From NCBI RefSeq assembly GCF_019925205.1, contig NC_083562.1, positions 22,754,001 through 22,818,000 of the forward strand: a stretch of DNA of 64,000 nucleotides, in the 5' to 3' direction. This document shows, piece by piece, positions 1-13,500 of this stretch (the stretch's first letter is position 1; each line of letters opens with the position of its first letter). The notes below the pieces were generated by a model. It was not told the origin of the DNA. It did not search any database and was given only the letters and a program-made list of their open reading frames with translations. The translations under genes and the position numbers were made by a program. Source of the stretch: Metopolophium dirhodum. Lineage: Eukaryota; Arthropoda; Insecta; Hemiptera; Aphididae.

Positions 1-98
1 CCGTCCGTCGAAGAAGGGTAATAGAAAGACAGCGGCGACGACAAAATAGACAATAACAATAATAATATTAGTAAAATAATAAGAAAAATAACCGTGTG

Positions 99-132
<34 letters not shown>

Positions 133-182
133 TAAGGTCGTTGCTGCGGACTAGATGCGGCGGAGGGTCGGGCGGCGGGCTG
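1..182 (-). other. Start of Drak 3' UTR with AAT/ATT microsatellite
   Basis: This is the DNA directly after the Drak stop codon on the minus strand. It contains a nearly pure (TAA)n run at about 96-136 and further AT triplets. No AATAAA signal is visible on the minus strand here, so the polyadenylation site probably lies beyond the window. Confidence 0.6.
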
Positions 183-1542
183 TCAGAACAGGTCCGACGA
201 CGACAGTGGCGACGACGTCGACGACGACGACTTGTCCAGCACCGGTCGGGCGGCGGGTCCGGCGCGATGCACCTGGAGTTTGCGTATCCGCGACTGCACC
301 GTTTCGCACTTGAGCTCGCTGCACCGGGCGTATCGGCCGCTGCCGCCGTTGGCCTTGATCTCGCGTATCACCACCACGTTGCCGTTGCGCTCGCGCATCA
401 GTTCCAGGCCTACGCACCGGTTGTCCCGTGGTCCGGCCGCGTTCGTCACACCGCCACCGGTCTTGTCGTCGAACACCCGGAGTCGGGCGGCCGGTCGGCA
501 GTCACCGCACCCGTTGGCGAATTGCGACATGGCCCGGGCCACAGCGCCGCTGCACTCCTTCGGCCATTTTCTACGATCTCCACCGGAAGTGTCCCAGACG
601 TTGAAACACGACGCGGACATTTTTCCCAGCCTCCGGGTTTGCTGCAACAGGTCGGCGGACGACGAACGGCACCACGACGACGAAGAGGAAGACGAGGAGG
701 ATGAGGATGATGAGGATGACGGATGGTCCAGCGAGTCTTCCAGCGATATGATGCTGGACCGGTCGCTGCTCGAATCGATTGAGAACTCGCTGACGGTGTC
801 GCTGCTGCAGTCGCTCACCGACGAGGTGTCAGCGCTGCTGCTGTTCGGAGTCGACGACGTTGACGGTGCCCGCGGCCGGTGGTGGTATTCCGGGTGGTGA
901 AGTAGCTGAGATGACGGTGACGGCGGCGGCGATGGTTCGTCCACCACGTAAACCCTGCGGAACGTAAACGGCACCATGTCACGGCCATCGACACGCGCCA
1001 GTCCTCCGACGGGCATGGTCTGCGTGCCGTTGGCACGGCTCAGAGTCCGGCACGATGTGGTGGGGACGGTGGTGGTGGTAGGTGGAGGCGATGGATTTGA
1101 TCCACTGACCATAAATTCGCAGCTGTCAGCCAGTTCACGGTCCAACCGCCTGACCAGTGACTCCATGTTGTCCTTGAAAGACTTGCGCCGAGACGCGCTC
1201 ATCGCCGGCACAGGCGAGTTGTCGCAGCTCTTGGCCAGGGCGGCAAACTTTTTCTGTTGTTGTTGGTGTTGGTGATGTGGTGGTTGTTGTTGTTGGTGGT
1301 GGTGCTTGACGGCAGTCGTCACGGGGGTGGTGGTGGCGGCAGTGACGCGATCCACGACGTCTGACAAAGCGTTGGTCACTATTGCGCAGATCGACGAATC
1401 GGACGCGTTGCTGCTGCTGCTGCCGCCGCCGCCGTCCTGTCCACTGAATATCCTCGAAGGCGTCGTACACGTCAACGTTGTCATCGTCAGCGTTCTGTGA
1501 AACCAACCGTGTTCCAAGCAGTCCTTGGCAGTGAGGCGATCC
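183..1542 (-). CDS. Drak: Drak coding exon 6 (end of kinase domain plus 452-residue low-complexity tail)
   Basis: The exon opens with DRLTAKDCLEHGWF (subdomain XI, completing the kinase domain) after TTTTCAG|GGAT. The remainder is mostly disordered: a His/Gln tract at about 371-387, RRKS with an amphipathic helix-like segment at about 406-435, MVPFTFRRVYVVDEP near 480-494, a run of about 15 serines at about 566-580, and a more ordered Cys/Arg-containing C-terminus ending in SSSDLF and TGA at 185-183. The longer plus-strand open frames over this exon are shadows of its strong codon bias and triplet repeats. The RRKS site fits a basophilic kinase consensus; that is inference. Confidence 0.93.
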
Positions 1543-4500
1543 CTGAAAATCATCATATCATATTAGGATGTGTATCGAATTTTCATTATTATGGTTTAAG
1601 AATTAGAATTAGAATTTGAAAATTAGTTTCACAGGTTTCTCGAAATGTTGCCCCCTTTACTGTGTACGCGGATAGGTTTAGATAATATATAGGGAATAGG
1701 GATCATACGCACACTAATTGAAAATGAAAATCGATGACATTTTCAACTGACAGCACACGCAATAATGTCGGAAATATTTAAGTGGAATAGAATATGACCA
1801 CCTCTGTTCAAGGATAAACATTATACAATATAACAGAATCGATACAAATTAGCGACAAATATTAAATTGAATATTTCGACGATATTCCACGATTTAATTT
1901 GTAGAACAGGGTAATGACGGATTTGAAATATTAATTTATTATCGTGAAAAAACTTCTGAGTCAAGAAAATAATATTATATATATCGAATAATTTAAAATA
2001 AGAACAATAATTGGAACATAAAAATATATATATTTTTTCAACAGTTACGATATTATCGTCAAAGCCAATTTTGACAATTCTTCATAAAAACAAAATTAAT
2101 AACTCGTATATGTCATGTCAAGTCGATTCTAGGTATTAAGAGAAAATCCTATCGGAACAAATCGATGACTGAACTATTCCGTAACGTATTATTTTATTCC
2201 TATTAGACGCGTATTTAATTGGTCAATTATCTATATTATTACTTTGCTGTTGCAATTGAGTTAAAACGTCTTTTCCACGGAATATTATCAATACAGAACA
2301 GGTAGGCACATACCTACTTAAAATCGTATTTAAAAACGAAAAATAATATTTCCAATCAAATCATCGCACTTATTGATAGTTATACAAAGCCCCTCGGAGT
2401 AAACTATAATAATATTATCTATATTATATGTATAATATATATATAACCGAATATACGTGAACGGATACTAATAATTAGTAATTGCGTGTATCTCTTTACT
2501 TCAAATATTGTAACAGGTTGGTCGAATCACGTGCATATCATCAAAAACAACAACGGATGCGTATATAATATTTATTATATTATCTGTTACGGAAGAGTTC
2601 ACCGCAGGTTAATATATAATATTATGGGCGTGTTATATACCTATGGGAGACGACCAAAATGTTTTTTCTTCTCAAACCGACAATATTATTATTGCCGAGG
2701 TATACACTATATGTTATTATCTATTTTTTTTTACTTTCTATGCGCATCGCGCTGATTAACAATTTTATTATATTGATCACAACCACATATTTTATATTAC
2801 TTATATATTATGCACCCCGGACAACTCACCTGGGGTTTTTCACCATCAGCTTCTTCATGAGATCAATAGCATCCTCAGATATATCCTGAAATAGATCTTC
2901 AGGAAAATCGAGTTTGCATTGTGATATATTGCAGAACGTTTCCTGTTTGGTGTCGCCGCCAAACGGCGAGCATCCGGTCAACAGTACGTACAATAGGACT
3001 CCAATGGACCTGCGACGAATAACGATACATTATAGTGGACAATCGGTGAATATAAACCTTACATAATAATATCGCGTAATGGCTTCAAAACGTTTTAATG
3101 TTGTGATTAATGGCATCGCATGTATTCCTTACCACATATCGGTTTGCACGTCGATCGGTTCGTAGTTTAGCACTTCGGGGGCCACGTAGTCGGGTGTGCC
3201 AAGTATTTCTCGCACGTCGGCCCCTTCGCTGAGGTACCTGGATATGCCAAAGTCGCATAGTTTTACATCACAGTTTGGGAAGTCGGCAGTTAATACAAGG
3301 TTTTGTGGCTGAAACACACAATTACAGTCAAGATTATTATAATATTGTATTTTAATATTTAATATAGCAATATTAATAGTGGCAAATAATTACAGTTGTA
3401 AAATAATATTTAATTAAAAAATGATCTGGGCGAGGTGTACTTAAAATAAAAATTAAAGTAAACGTTGGTCAAATCAGTTGATAACTACAATTTCGAACCT
3501 TTGTTTTTCAATTAACCAAAACTTTTTTGAACATTTAATCACGGATAAACGTTGAATCATATTTCAAATGATTGCAAAAAATATATTATAATAATTTAAT
3601 GCATCACAACGACAAGGATACAAAGCCGTCTGCGGTAGTTGTATTCCTAAGCAGTAAGCACACTATTATTTTATAATTTTGTATTGGCGGTTTCAGATTT
3701 GCGAAAGCGCATTTTTTCATCCGGTGCAAAATGACTCCGTATCACAAACCTAAAAATATGTTATATTTGTCGATTTTATTTTGTACTAATTCCTAGAGCG
3801 GACGACCCGCACACATTTTCGTCAGCGGCTTCATCGATTGCGTAACACTATACAAACACATACAAGTATTGGTTTTTTCTGCAGATTCAATCCTAAGAAG
3901 TGATTAAATTGTTTACAGCACACACTGTATAATATTTAAGAGCATTATTGAAAACACCGTATATTACTACCGATAGCAGAAAACACGTTGTGCAAGACCG
4001 ATGGGCGATGACGGTTAAAATATAAATTATATAATTTCTACGATGCGAATCGTTAAACAATCGAAATTGATGTGCATGATCGCTGCTTTTAAAATAGACT
4101 CGTTTGATAATAGAGAAAAAAGGCAATAATCTATCGGGTGCGAGACAAAAAACGAACCGTCGACACGTTAATCGGCTGAAGACGAACTCTGTCCGATTTG
4201 TCTTGTCCACGCGATTCCTACTACAGTGTTACGTTACGGGTCACGTTAGCGACGGTCGTTGTTTTCGTTAATGCTTATACTATTATTGTTAATATATTTT
4301 AGTGGTGGCGTGGTTATATTGATTTTCGTAATATATTTATGACATATTATTATATTATAATGTTTCATACTCGACACACGCCGCAAGAAACAAATCGGAC
4401 GAGTTTTTACCAATTTATTTCCGAACCAATTTACTGCATGCGCTACTATAATTTATATACAGAGTACGTATATACGACGACCGTAAAGTACCTTCATTTT

Positions 4501-7500
4501 CGTTTCTCGCGTGAGCGTCGTAAGTATAAATATCGCGTTTTGAAACGCATTATGCACAGACGCACAGAGTCATCTACCGACGCCATCTTCTTCACTTGCG
4601 TGCACGGTGTGCCTACCCGACCGAACGAGGAAATCGAAGACGAGAGCTCACCGTAACTATGTTATAACACCGAGCAGTTTGCGGATGATGGAAGATTGCG
4701 ATTATCAATAAAATTATGGCATTACATACCTAACAGTAGTTTGCATGGGGCCACGCTCGTCAGTTTTTTCGATCGCACAAGTAGAGTACGACATGTTTTT
4801 TTGTAATGATTGCGATCGGTCGAAGACCAAAGGCGGTTTTTGACGACAGTTATAAGAGCGATACAAAGATATGGAGCGAGCGTCCCTATACATTTATTAA
4901 AATAATATTATACCTATTATATTGCTGTGGTATAACAATATTATTATTTAACTGCAGACGTCCCGGACGAAAATAATAATAGATGTAATATTATATTACA
5001 GAGCCACGTAGTACATACTATTATACACGAGACTACATAACAGCTAATCTGATCGTCAATAATTAAAAACTGATAATAATAATCAAAATGTTGTCATTGT
5101 CCATTGTTATAAAATGTTACAAAGCTATTGTCCATAGCCTGCAAGTGTCAAATCTTGTCATATTATTATATAGTACTATCATAGTGGTCGATTCTTTTAA
5201 CAGTGAATCAATAACTCGAAAAGTATTTCAAAATATATTTTTTTTACATGTTTGAAATCTTTACAGAATAACATTTTTAACACCGTGTACTATAAGTTGA
5301 CCAATTCCGATTCAACGACGTTACCAAACTTAACCTGACCTAACCGATTCAACCAATTCCTATACAATCATAAAATCGTGATAATCTGCCGCAGCACAGA
5401 ATCCGTCTAAAACTTAATAAAAAATAATATGCGATAATTGAATGGAATTTTCCTTAAAATATATGCTAGTTAATACTTTAAATAGAAGACTGTCGGTAAC
5501 GATAAATAAATTCGCCCATCAAATCAAAAAGGCCTTCTAATAATATATAACCAAACTTGTAAAAACTGAACAAAACGCTGTATCAATGATAAGCCACATA
5601 CTTAATAGCTATGTCCGATACGTATTATACGCGTGCTGTGATTTAAACATGTTGAAACCCGAAACTTAAAGATATCCACGTGTTATGATATCTGAATGTA
5701 CTCGAATACTTACATATTTTTAGAAACGGTCCGACATCTGGGAAAGTTTACATATAAGGTGGAGACGCCGTTATACCGACTATATAATATTATATTGCTG
5801 TATTGTAGTGACACTACTGACACTACTGTTTTCTAGCAATCCAGTCCGAATTCCAGACACACTGCGCAAACCTGTCGTCGGTGCTCGAGTTTTTGTTTTA
5901 ATTGCTTTCTCGGACGAAAAAACCCATCGGACCGTGAATATTAAAACATGAGAACCAGGATGCGTCATTAATGGGCAGTACTTCCATCGTCGCACATATA
6001 TATATATTCGAACCCCGACAACAATGCTTATATACCAATCGCTTGCCCGCACATAAAATAATTATATTAACATAGCTGCATCGCAGGACTGAGCTCATAT
6101 CCTGCCACAGTTCTCACCGGTAATGCCAGGTATATAATATAGGGAAGGAATAGGAGAATACTCTGCGACTGATTTTTTCTACCAATATATGTCCTTGTAC
6201 ACGTATAATATAATAATACACTGTACATACAAGCACAGAAGACTGAAATTATTTAATGAATTGGGATTTAATTTGTTCAGTACCTGTAATATTAACTCGT
6301 TCACGCCGTACATATTTGTCGACCGTCCCGAATAAATGATAATCACCACTCACCAGTCTTATTCGAATCGGATAAAAAAAACCAATACATCTTTTATAAC
6401 ACACGATCACATCCATTGTATGCAAACGCGAACAATTTTCTATCATCGGCGAAAGATTTTTTATGGATATGCGAGACTGTAATGATAGTATATACAATAT
6501 ACATGTTATAATAATGGTGTACGTGGAAAATTAATTTATGGTGGCGCAGATCTCTCGCGTGCGGTTAATTAACAAAACAAATAACGGGCAACTAACGCAA
6601 CTTGACAACTAAAATGTCGGCCTAACCAACTGCACTGCGGACGTTAATCTACGAGTCACTTTTCTCGTATGTAGTGGGAGGAGGATATAACTATAAATGC
6701 GTGTGATAATTTAAAAGAAAATTACTGAAAAATGTATACATTATTGTACTGATAGCTGAATTAACGTATATAAAATAATATTAATTAATACAGTATTTGA
6801 ACGATTACAAAAACCTTTCAAAGTCTTATTTAATACCCTTTTAATCGTCGAATAGGAGATTATAGAAGTTTAAAGGTTTTTGTCAGTTAGACACACCAAT
6901 TAGAGCATAATGGTCTTGGGAACATAAACGTCTGTAATTAATGACTAGGTATTAAAATGATGATAGTATTCTTTCGATACACATTTCCCAGGAAATACTA
7001 ATTGATTTGTAGTGTTCATTTAAAAGCAATGAAACGAATAGTTTCCCATAAGAATCATAGGTACACACGATAATATAATAATTATAAAAAACAAAAAGCA
7101 AAGCCGCGTAAAATATAATAGCAATTAAAAGTCCTATACACACATTATTCGCATTTTTTCTCGATACTTATAAAATCCAGTTAATAGAACATTTATTCAA
7201 TACTACGCTCCAAGCTGCAGTTATTTGTGAGATAATTCGATTTGTTCAAATAACGACAAGTTTTTCACCCGTTTCCGGTATTAATAATATTTCCAGTCAA
7301 AAATCGAGTAATACTACGTATAAATACATATTATTTAAAACACCACATTGTCTCTTGCTGCGAGGTTTATGGATGTCATTTGTACACAAACACACACACA
7401 TACACACATATATACATACGATACGCATTTCAACAACCTCATTCATCACAACACACTGCACCAGTCCCACACGTATATTGTAATAAGAATATTACACTAA

Positions 7501-10500
7501 TGCAGACAAAATAGAGTGGGGCGAGGAATAATAATATTATTTATCAGCTGAAAAGACGTCCGGTGGTGGTGTAGTTGCGGGAAGAGAGAAGGGTGACGCA
7601 CTAGAGTTTTACAACCGTTCGTCCGATTTAAGTTTAACGGATCCTGTGGTTTAACGATTGTATTATAGTGGAATAAAAATAAAAAACAAACCGACACGCA
7701 TAAAAAACGTATGAGTAAACCTTTTAAAAATATATTTAAAAAAATAACGATTTTACTAGCTATTTTACTATGGGATGTTAGTTATACAGGAAAAACGGCA
7801 ATTATGGGTATATTGTTACTGGTAAAAGTTCGGAGAAAATGATTTCGTCGTTTTATTTTATTTGTGATTTTTTTTTTTTATTGTCCTTACCTTGATGTCT
7901 AGATGCGCGACGTTTATAGTGTGCAAGTAGTGCAACCCGTCGAGTATCTGTCGCATGAGTCGGGCCACCTCTGGTTCAGACGGTACTTCGTCCCTATCCA
8001 GGACCATTTGTAGCTCACCACCAGGCGCTCTGAAAAACGAACGGTAAAAACTGTTAACAACAAAGATAAATAATAATTCAAGATGTCATCCCGGATAAAA
8101 AATTCCAGAAAAAAATATATAGTCCTAAGACTCACGAGTTAAAATATAATATGTTTTAACTATTAACTATATTCTTAATGTTCCTCGATATTTTGGAAAA
8201 ATAAAGCTATATAATAAAGTATTACAGTAAACCTATAATTACTGAAAATATCTAATTACAAGTGTTATATAGGTTTCTACACTACATTAAAATATATCCT
8301 ATACTAAAACGAATTTATAATAAGTGGTTTTGTTTGAACTATTGGATAAGCTCCTTCGTATTTTCACTAGAAATCTCGTAAAAAAATTATTTTAACCATT
8401 ATTCACACACTAAACCACACAATATTATATATAGGTACACCCATTTTTTCAGATGTTGACCAACCTTTTTAAACTTATTTAAAAAAATATGTATACTATT
8501 ATACTCTGTGGGCACGCACACAGCACACATACAATATACAACATATTAAGACAGACAATAAGTGTAATTAAAAAAGTAGACCAACGCGTTTGTTAAAAAA
8601 AGTTGGTACGTATTGTTTGTATCGTTTGTTTTCTCTAAAACGTTTAAAAAAAATATTAACAATTGAAACAATAATTTATGTATTATAAAATAATATGTAG
8701 GATGATGGACATGCGTTTTTTGATTATAACTTTGTAATTAAAAATTATTTGAAAATTATGTATTCAATGATCTAATATCAATGCGATCTGTTAAAATGTT
8801 AAGGACAGATAATAATGTTATTTCAACATAAATGATACCAATAATAATGGTACGAAAAAATTATGTGCCCAGAGATTGAACCAGGCACGTAGAGGTATCA
8901 CAAATGCAATAGAACTACGAATCACGTAAGTACGTATTATATACACATATACATGCATATTGCATATAGTACGTATGCATAATATCATACCAGGACACAA
9001 TATCCAAAAAAAATTTCGGTATTCCGTGGCCGTTAGGGTCCAAACAGACAACCGGATATTGCTGTCCGGGAGTTTTCATATACAGAGTTAGATTGTGGTA
9101 CACAGACAGTGACGTTATTCGCCGGCGGGTTAGTTCGCCCTGTTCAGATTTACCGCACTTGGAAGAACGCGGCGACCGAATAAGAACAAAAATATGTCGG
9201 TGACACTTTTGGTACGATTCTTCCAAAAAACAACAACTAAAATATCAGTTCTGTTTCATCAATGTTTAACATTTATAATTTGGTTAGTACCAATCTTAAT
9301 CAGGCTCAACAACAGCAAAATAAAATGCAAACGAACAACGGCATTAACATGAACACTGCAGTAGGTATTATAGGTACTATCAAAATATCGGTTCCTGCAG
9401 TTACCAATGACAAACGATATAACAAACAAGGATAAATATTTTTTCAACATTTCCTGAAATATATTATAAAGTATGAATAATTTATAATACAATATTATAA
9501 ACATACAAAATGTTACGGCCTCGAAATAGCGAAAAATGGTTTGATATTGTCCTGCAGTATAATAATATATAGTACGTACTATATATACAATATGCATGAA
9601 TATATATTATACGTGTATAATTTATTATAACCGTGATAATATATATACGTGCCTGGTACAATCTCTGGGCACATAATTTGTCCGTACCATTATTGTTCTA
9701 ATTATTTATGGTGGTCTGTTATATGATAGATCAATTAAAATTGGATTTCTTATCGGTACAAATATTTGTACGCGGCGGCGAGTATACATAATATATTTAA
9801 GTTTAAACGATTTAAGTTGAATTGTTATTTGCCATTAGGTAACATCATTCATTTAGATTTATATAGATGAATATACATAGATCTGAAACCTTCGTATAAG
9901 GTAGTTTACGTTTAAATTTTGGACTACAGGAATGTGCAAGTTTAAATTCCACACAGAGTAATGCCGATTGTATAACGAGTGAGAGATTATTGTGTGGCTT
10001 CATAAATAAATCGTATGTTGTATCATATTAACGTGTGTACTCACAGTTCTAGTAACAATATCATTTCGGTACTGGTTTCGAACACTTTGTACAGGTTGAC
10101 GATGCGGCTGTTGTATGTGCACGCTTCCAGCACGGCCACCTCGTGTAGGATTTCGGGTCGCAGGTCGGCGTTCCGCCGACGTTTTCGCAGGAACTTTGCC
10201 GCATATTGTTTACCGGTCTGTTTGTCTTGACACCTCCTGACCGTCGCATATTTGCCCCTGAGATACAAAAAAAAAAAAACCGAGAACGTTAGTTTACAGT
10301 ATGCATAATTTATTATTTTACATAATATGCACATAACACGATATTATACGGTAAATATTGCAGTGATATGCAACGCTGCGTGAAAAACGTAAACTTTACA
10401 ATGGTCAATGACGTATAATATGTACTGCACTATTTCAAAGTAGCTGGTGAATATATTATGAAGGTAGGTACCGTTTATGAATGTATGATGACATAATAAC

Positions 10501-13500
10501 AATGCGAATAACTTTTCTCTAAACTATTAATTAAAAACCCAAAATCCACAAAACGCTGCATACCAATATATAGGCATAGGTACTTATAGTTTTCGGTAAT
10601 TGCGCATTTCGTCATCAGCGCGAAACACAGGTGATAACCTAGAGCATTTTGGTTATAATAATACATAATGATATTATACCTGATACGTACGTAATAGTTA
10701 TTCTACAATATATAATATATACCAAACATTCACGCCCCAAAGATTATCAGGCGCCACGACCGGACGTCGATTTCGTCATTATTGCTTATCTTTGAAATAA
10801 TATAAACCGTAATATATAGCATACGATGGCGAGCGATTTGCAAAAGTCACAACGACAACACGATTCGTACGAGAGGTATATATTATAATATATTGTAATA
10901 GTCGCGACGACAGGAAGTTTTCGCGCGGTGCATAATGAAGGGGCCGCGGCCATAATATATAATAATATAATAATGTAGCACACACACCTTTTTAAAACAA
11001 TGACGATTGCTGGAGAGAACGCGCGCGAATTTAAATTGGACGTTTCGATTACAAACCTCGGACGCGCCTAGCAGGGTCGCTTGGTATATTATTTATGCAG
11101 CCTACACCTCACAAACGTCTACAATAATATTATGATATCCATTATTATACGAGTCCGTACGACGTTCGAAGATTTTCCTATCAATTCAGACATCCGATTG
11201 CGTATATAATGTGTACTTGTATATAGATCACCGTGGAGACGCTATTTTACGACGTTAATTAGGCACATACGACATACACTGCTGCAGATAAGACGGCGCA
11301 ATGATTCAAAACGGGAAAACTCGTATACAAAGAAACGCCACACACGCGCGAGTCTCTCCGATTTCCTCGGACGTGCGTGTACTACCGGTTATATATATAC
11401 ACTAACTGTTTTGTCGCCATCCTACTCGTCCCGCAGTCTTTCGAAACGTACACACATCTCGTGTAATACGGTGGTAGAGACCATATAATAATAAAAAATA
11501 AATAAAAAAATCGGAATTTGCGAAATTTCTCGCGACGAGTGCGGCAAAACGGCCGCGACATTGCGACACGTATCGCCGCGCCGATGGCGCCAATCAAGGC
11601 CGCTTTACGCACATCCTACTATACTTATATATATATATATCTTTATATATGTAAGTAGACGCATGTGATACAATAAGTAATTTAATATATATAGGAACAG
11701 GATATGAGTACGCACGACGACGACGATAAAAGTTGGCCACTCCGTCACATATATATGCCGCTTTTGGAAGAACGCCAAGCACAAAGTTTACGCCGAAACG
11801 TAACGCGTGTAAAATATATTATATACAATTATTGTACCCTGCTATAGGGTTTAAAAGTTTGTCACAAATAAACTGCAGTAATGTTAAATGTACCATATTT
11901 TTTTAAATCGGATAGATTTAACAATGATGTACAACCCGAAGTGGTAGTTAGGTTAGAGGAGGAAGAGTTAACAGTAACTACAAATATTTATCTGCAACGC
12001 AGACATAATATTGGTATGTCACTGTCCACGGTTTAGTCCCTTTTCCCGAAAAAATCTCGGATACAAGTCCTCCGCAGGTTGTACAATCGCCTGCAGAGAC
12101 TATATCGTTGTGGCATAGTATGTATATAATAATATTAGTATACGTCATAATGAATAATAATATATAATATACATACGAATACACTGTGATAACCTCCACC
12201 GTCTGTCTAGCAGACTTAGTTTGTACACTATTTCGTTATCACGAATCGTGATTTTTATTTTTTTTCGCACGACATTGAAACGGTATATCGACGAACGATT
12301 CTCAGGAAAATTCCTATTGCTTATATGTATAGGAGGTACGTGTCATCATACTATATACATACCTATGCGGTGTGGCGTATACGAAGACACGTTATATTGT
12401 CAGCGATATAAAGTTGAAATATGGACTTTTTCTCACGTCGGAGTATATAGGTAATATAGGTACTAACTACTCGTCGTCGTTTCGTCACGCGTTAACCCCG
12501 TTTTACCAGCGGAACGAAAACTTCAATTTATATATATATATATATACACATAGTAATGTTATGTATCATTTTGCCTACGACACAAACGCGGCTGCACATG
12601 GAAAACGAGCATAATACATTATATATAATATGTATGTACGCATACGTATATTATAATAATAATATGAAATCACTTATCCACACTGCAGACACGAAGCGCA
12701 ATGGCCAGCGATATTAAACATAATATAGGATCGACGAGATGAGAGGAAATCTCTGGGCGATTTATAACCTGCGCGGTGTCGGAACAAACGCGCTTCAGAG
12801 TCGTAAAACGGTCGAATGCGACAAATTTATTTTTCACCTCATCGCGTGTCAAGGTTGAATTTGTTTTTAAGTACACCGCCATGGCCGTCGTATAGACGTA
12901 TTCGCGTGCATCGCCATTATTATATATCTATAAAATTATGACATATAGGTAAACGACACTTTATAACTGCAAATACAAGTGAAAATGCACATGAGAGAAA
13001 CTAAACTACGAAACTATAACACTTTATGACCCAGGTTTAGGAAAAAATAAAAATTCTCCTCATTTATCGACGCAGTATACTTATGCGTACATTGATGCAC
13101 CTACACAGGCTATTTTATTTAACTCGCCGAACACATATTCATTTTGGATTTTATTTTAAAGTATAATGTACTGCATGTTTGAATAACTGTTGTAATATGC
13201 GTTGACGACCGAATGGTATCCCTGCAGTGGTTACTTATTATTATATATATTATATACATAATACTTTATACATATGTAACAATAGCTGGGCCAAGTGCGC
13301 ATAGAAAAAAAACGTTTTTGCTCTTTGGTCGAAAGTTGACTTGCATACATAGGTTTCGACTTTCTATTCAACCCGCGAGCATATATTATTATATTATACA
13401 TTATTATGTTATAAACACCTCGAAGAACCGAACCGACCGTGTCGCAGATTGATATCGCCCCCTATTATAAGACAATAAAATAATATATGTTAACGTGTAT

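Noticed and set aside
96..1500. Long open frames on the plus strand (96-704, 232-900, 976-1275, 1306-1500) and in other minus frames
   Set aside because: They overlie the Drak last exon, whose spliced frame encodes recognisable kinase sequence. They arise from its GC-rich, triplet-repeat codon composition.
9259..9597. 112-codon minus-strand frame in the intron 2 element
   Set aside because: AT-rich and hydrophobic translation, part of it inside the inverted-repeat arm; no transposase residues seen.
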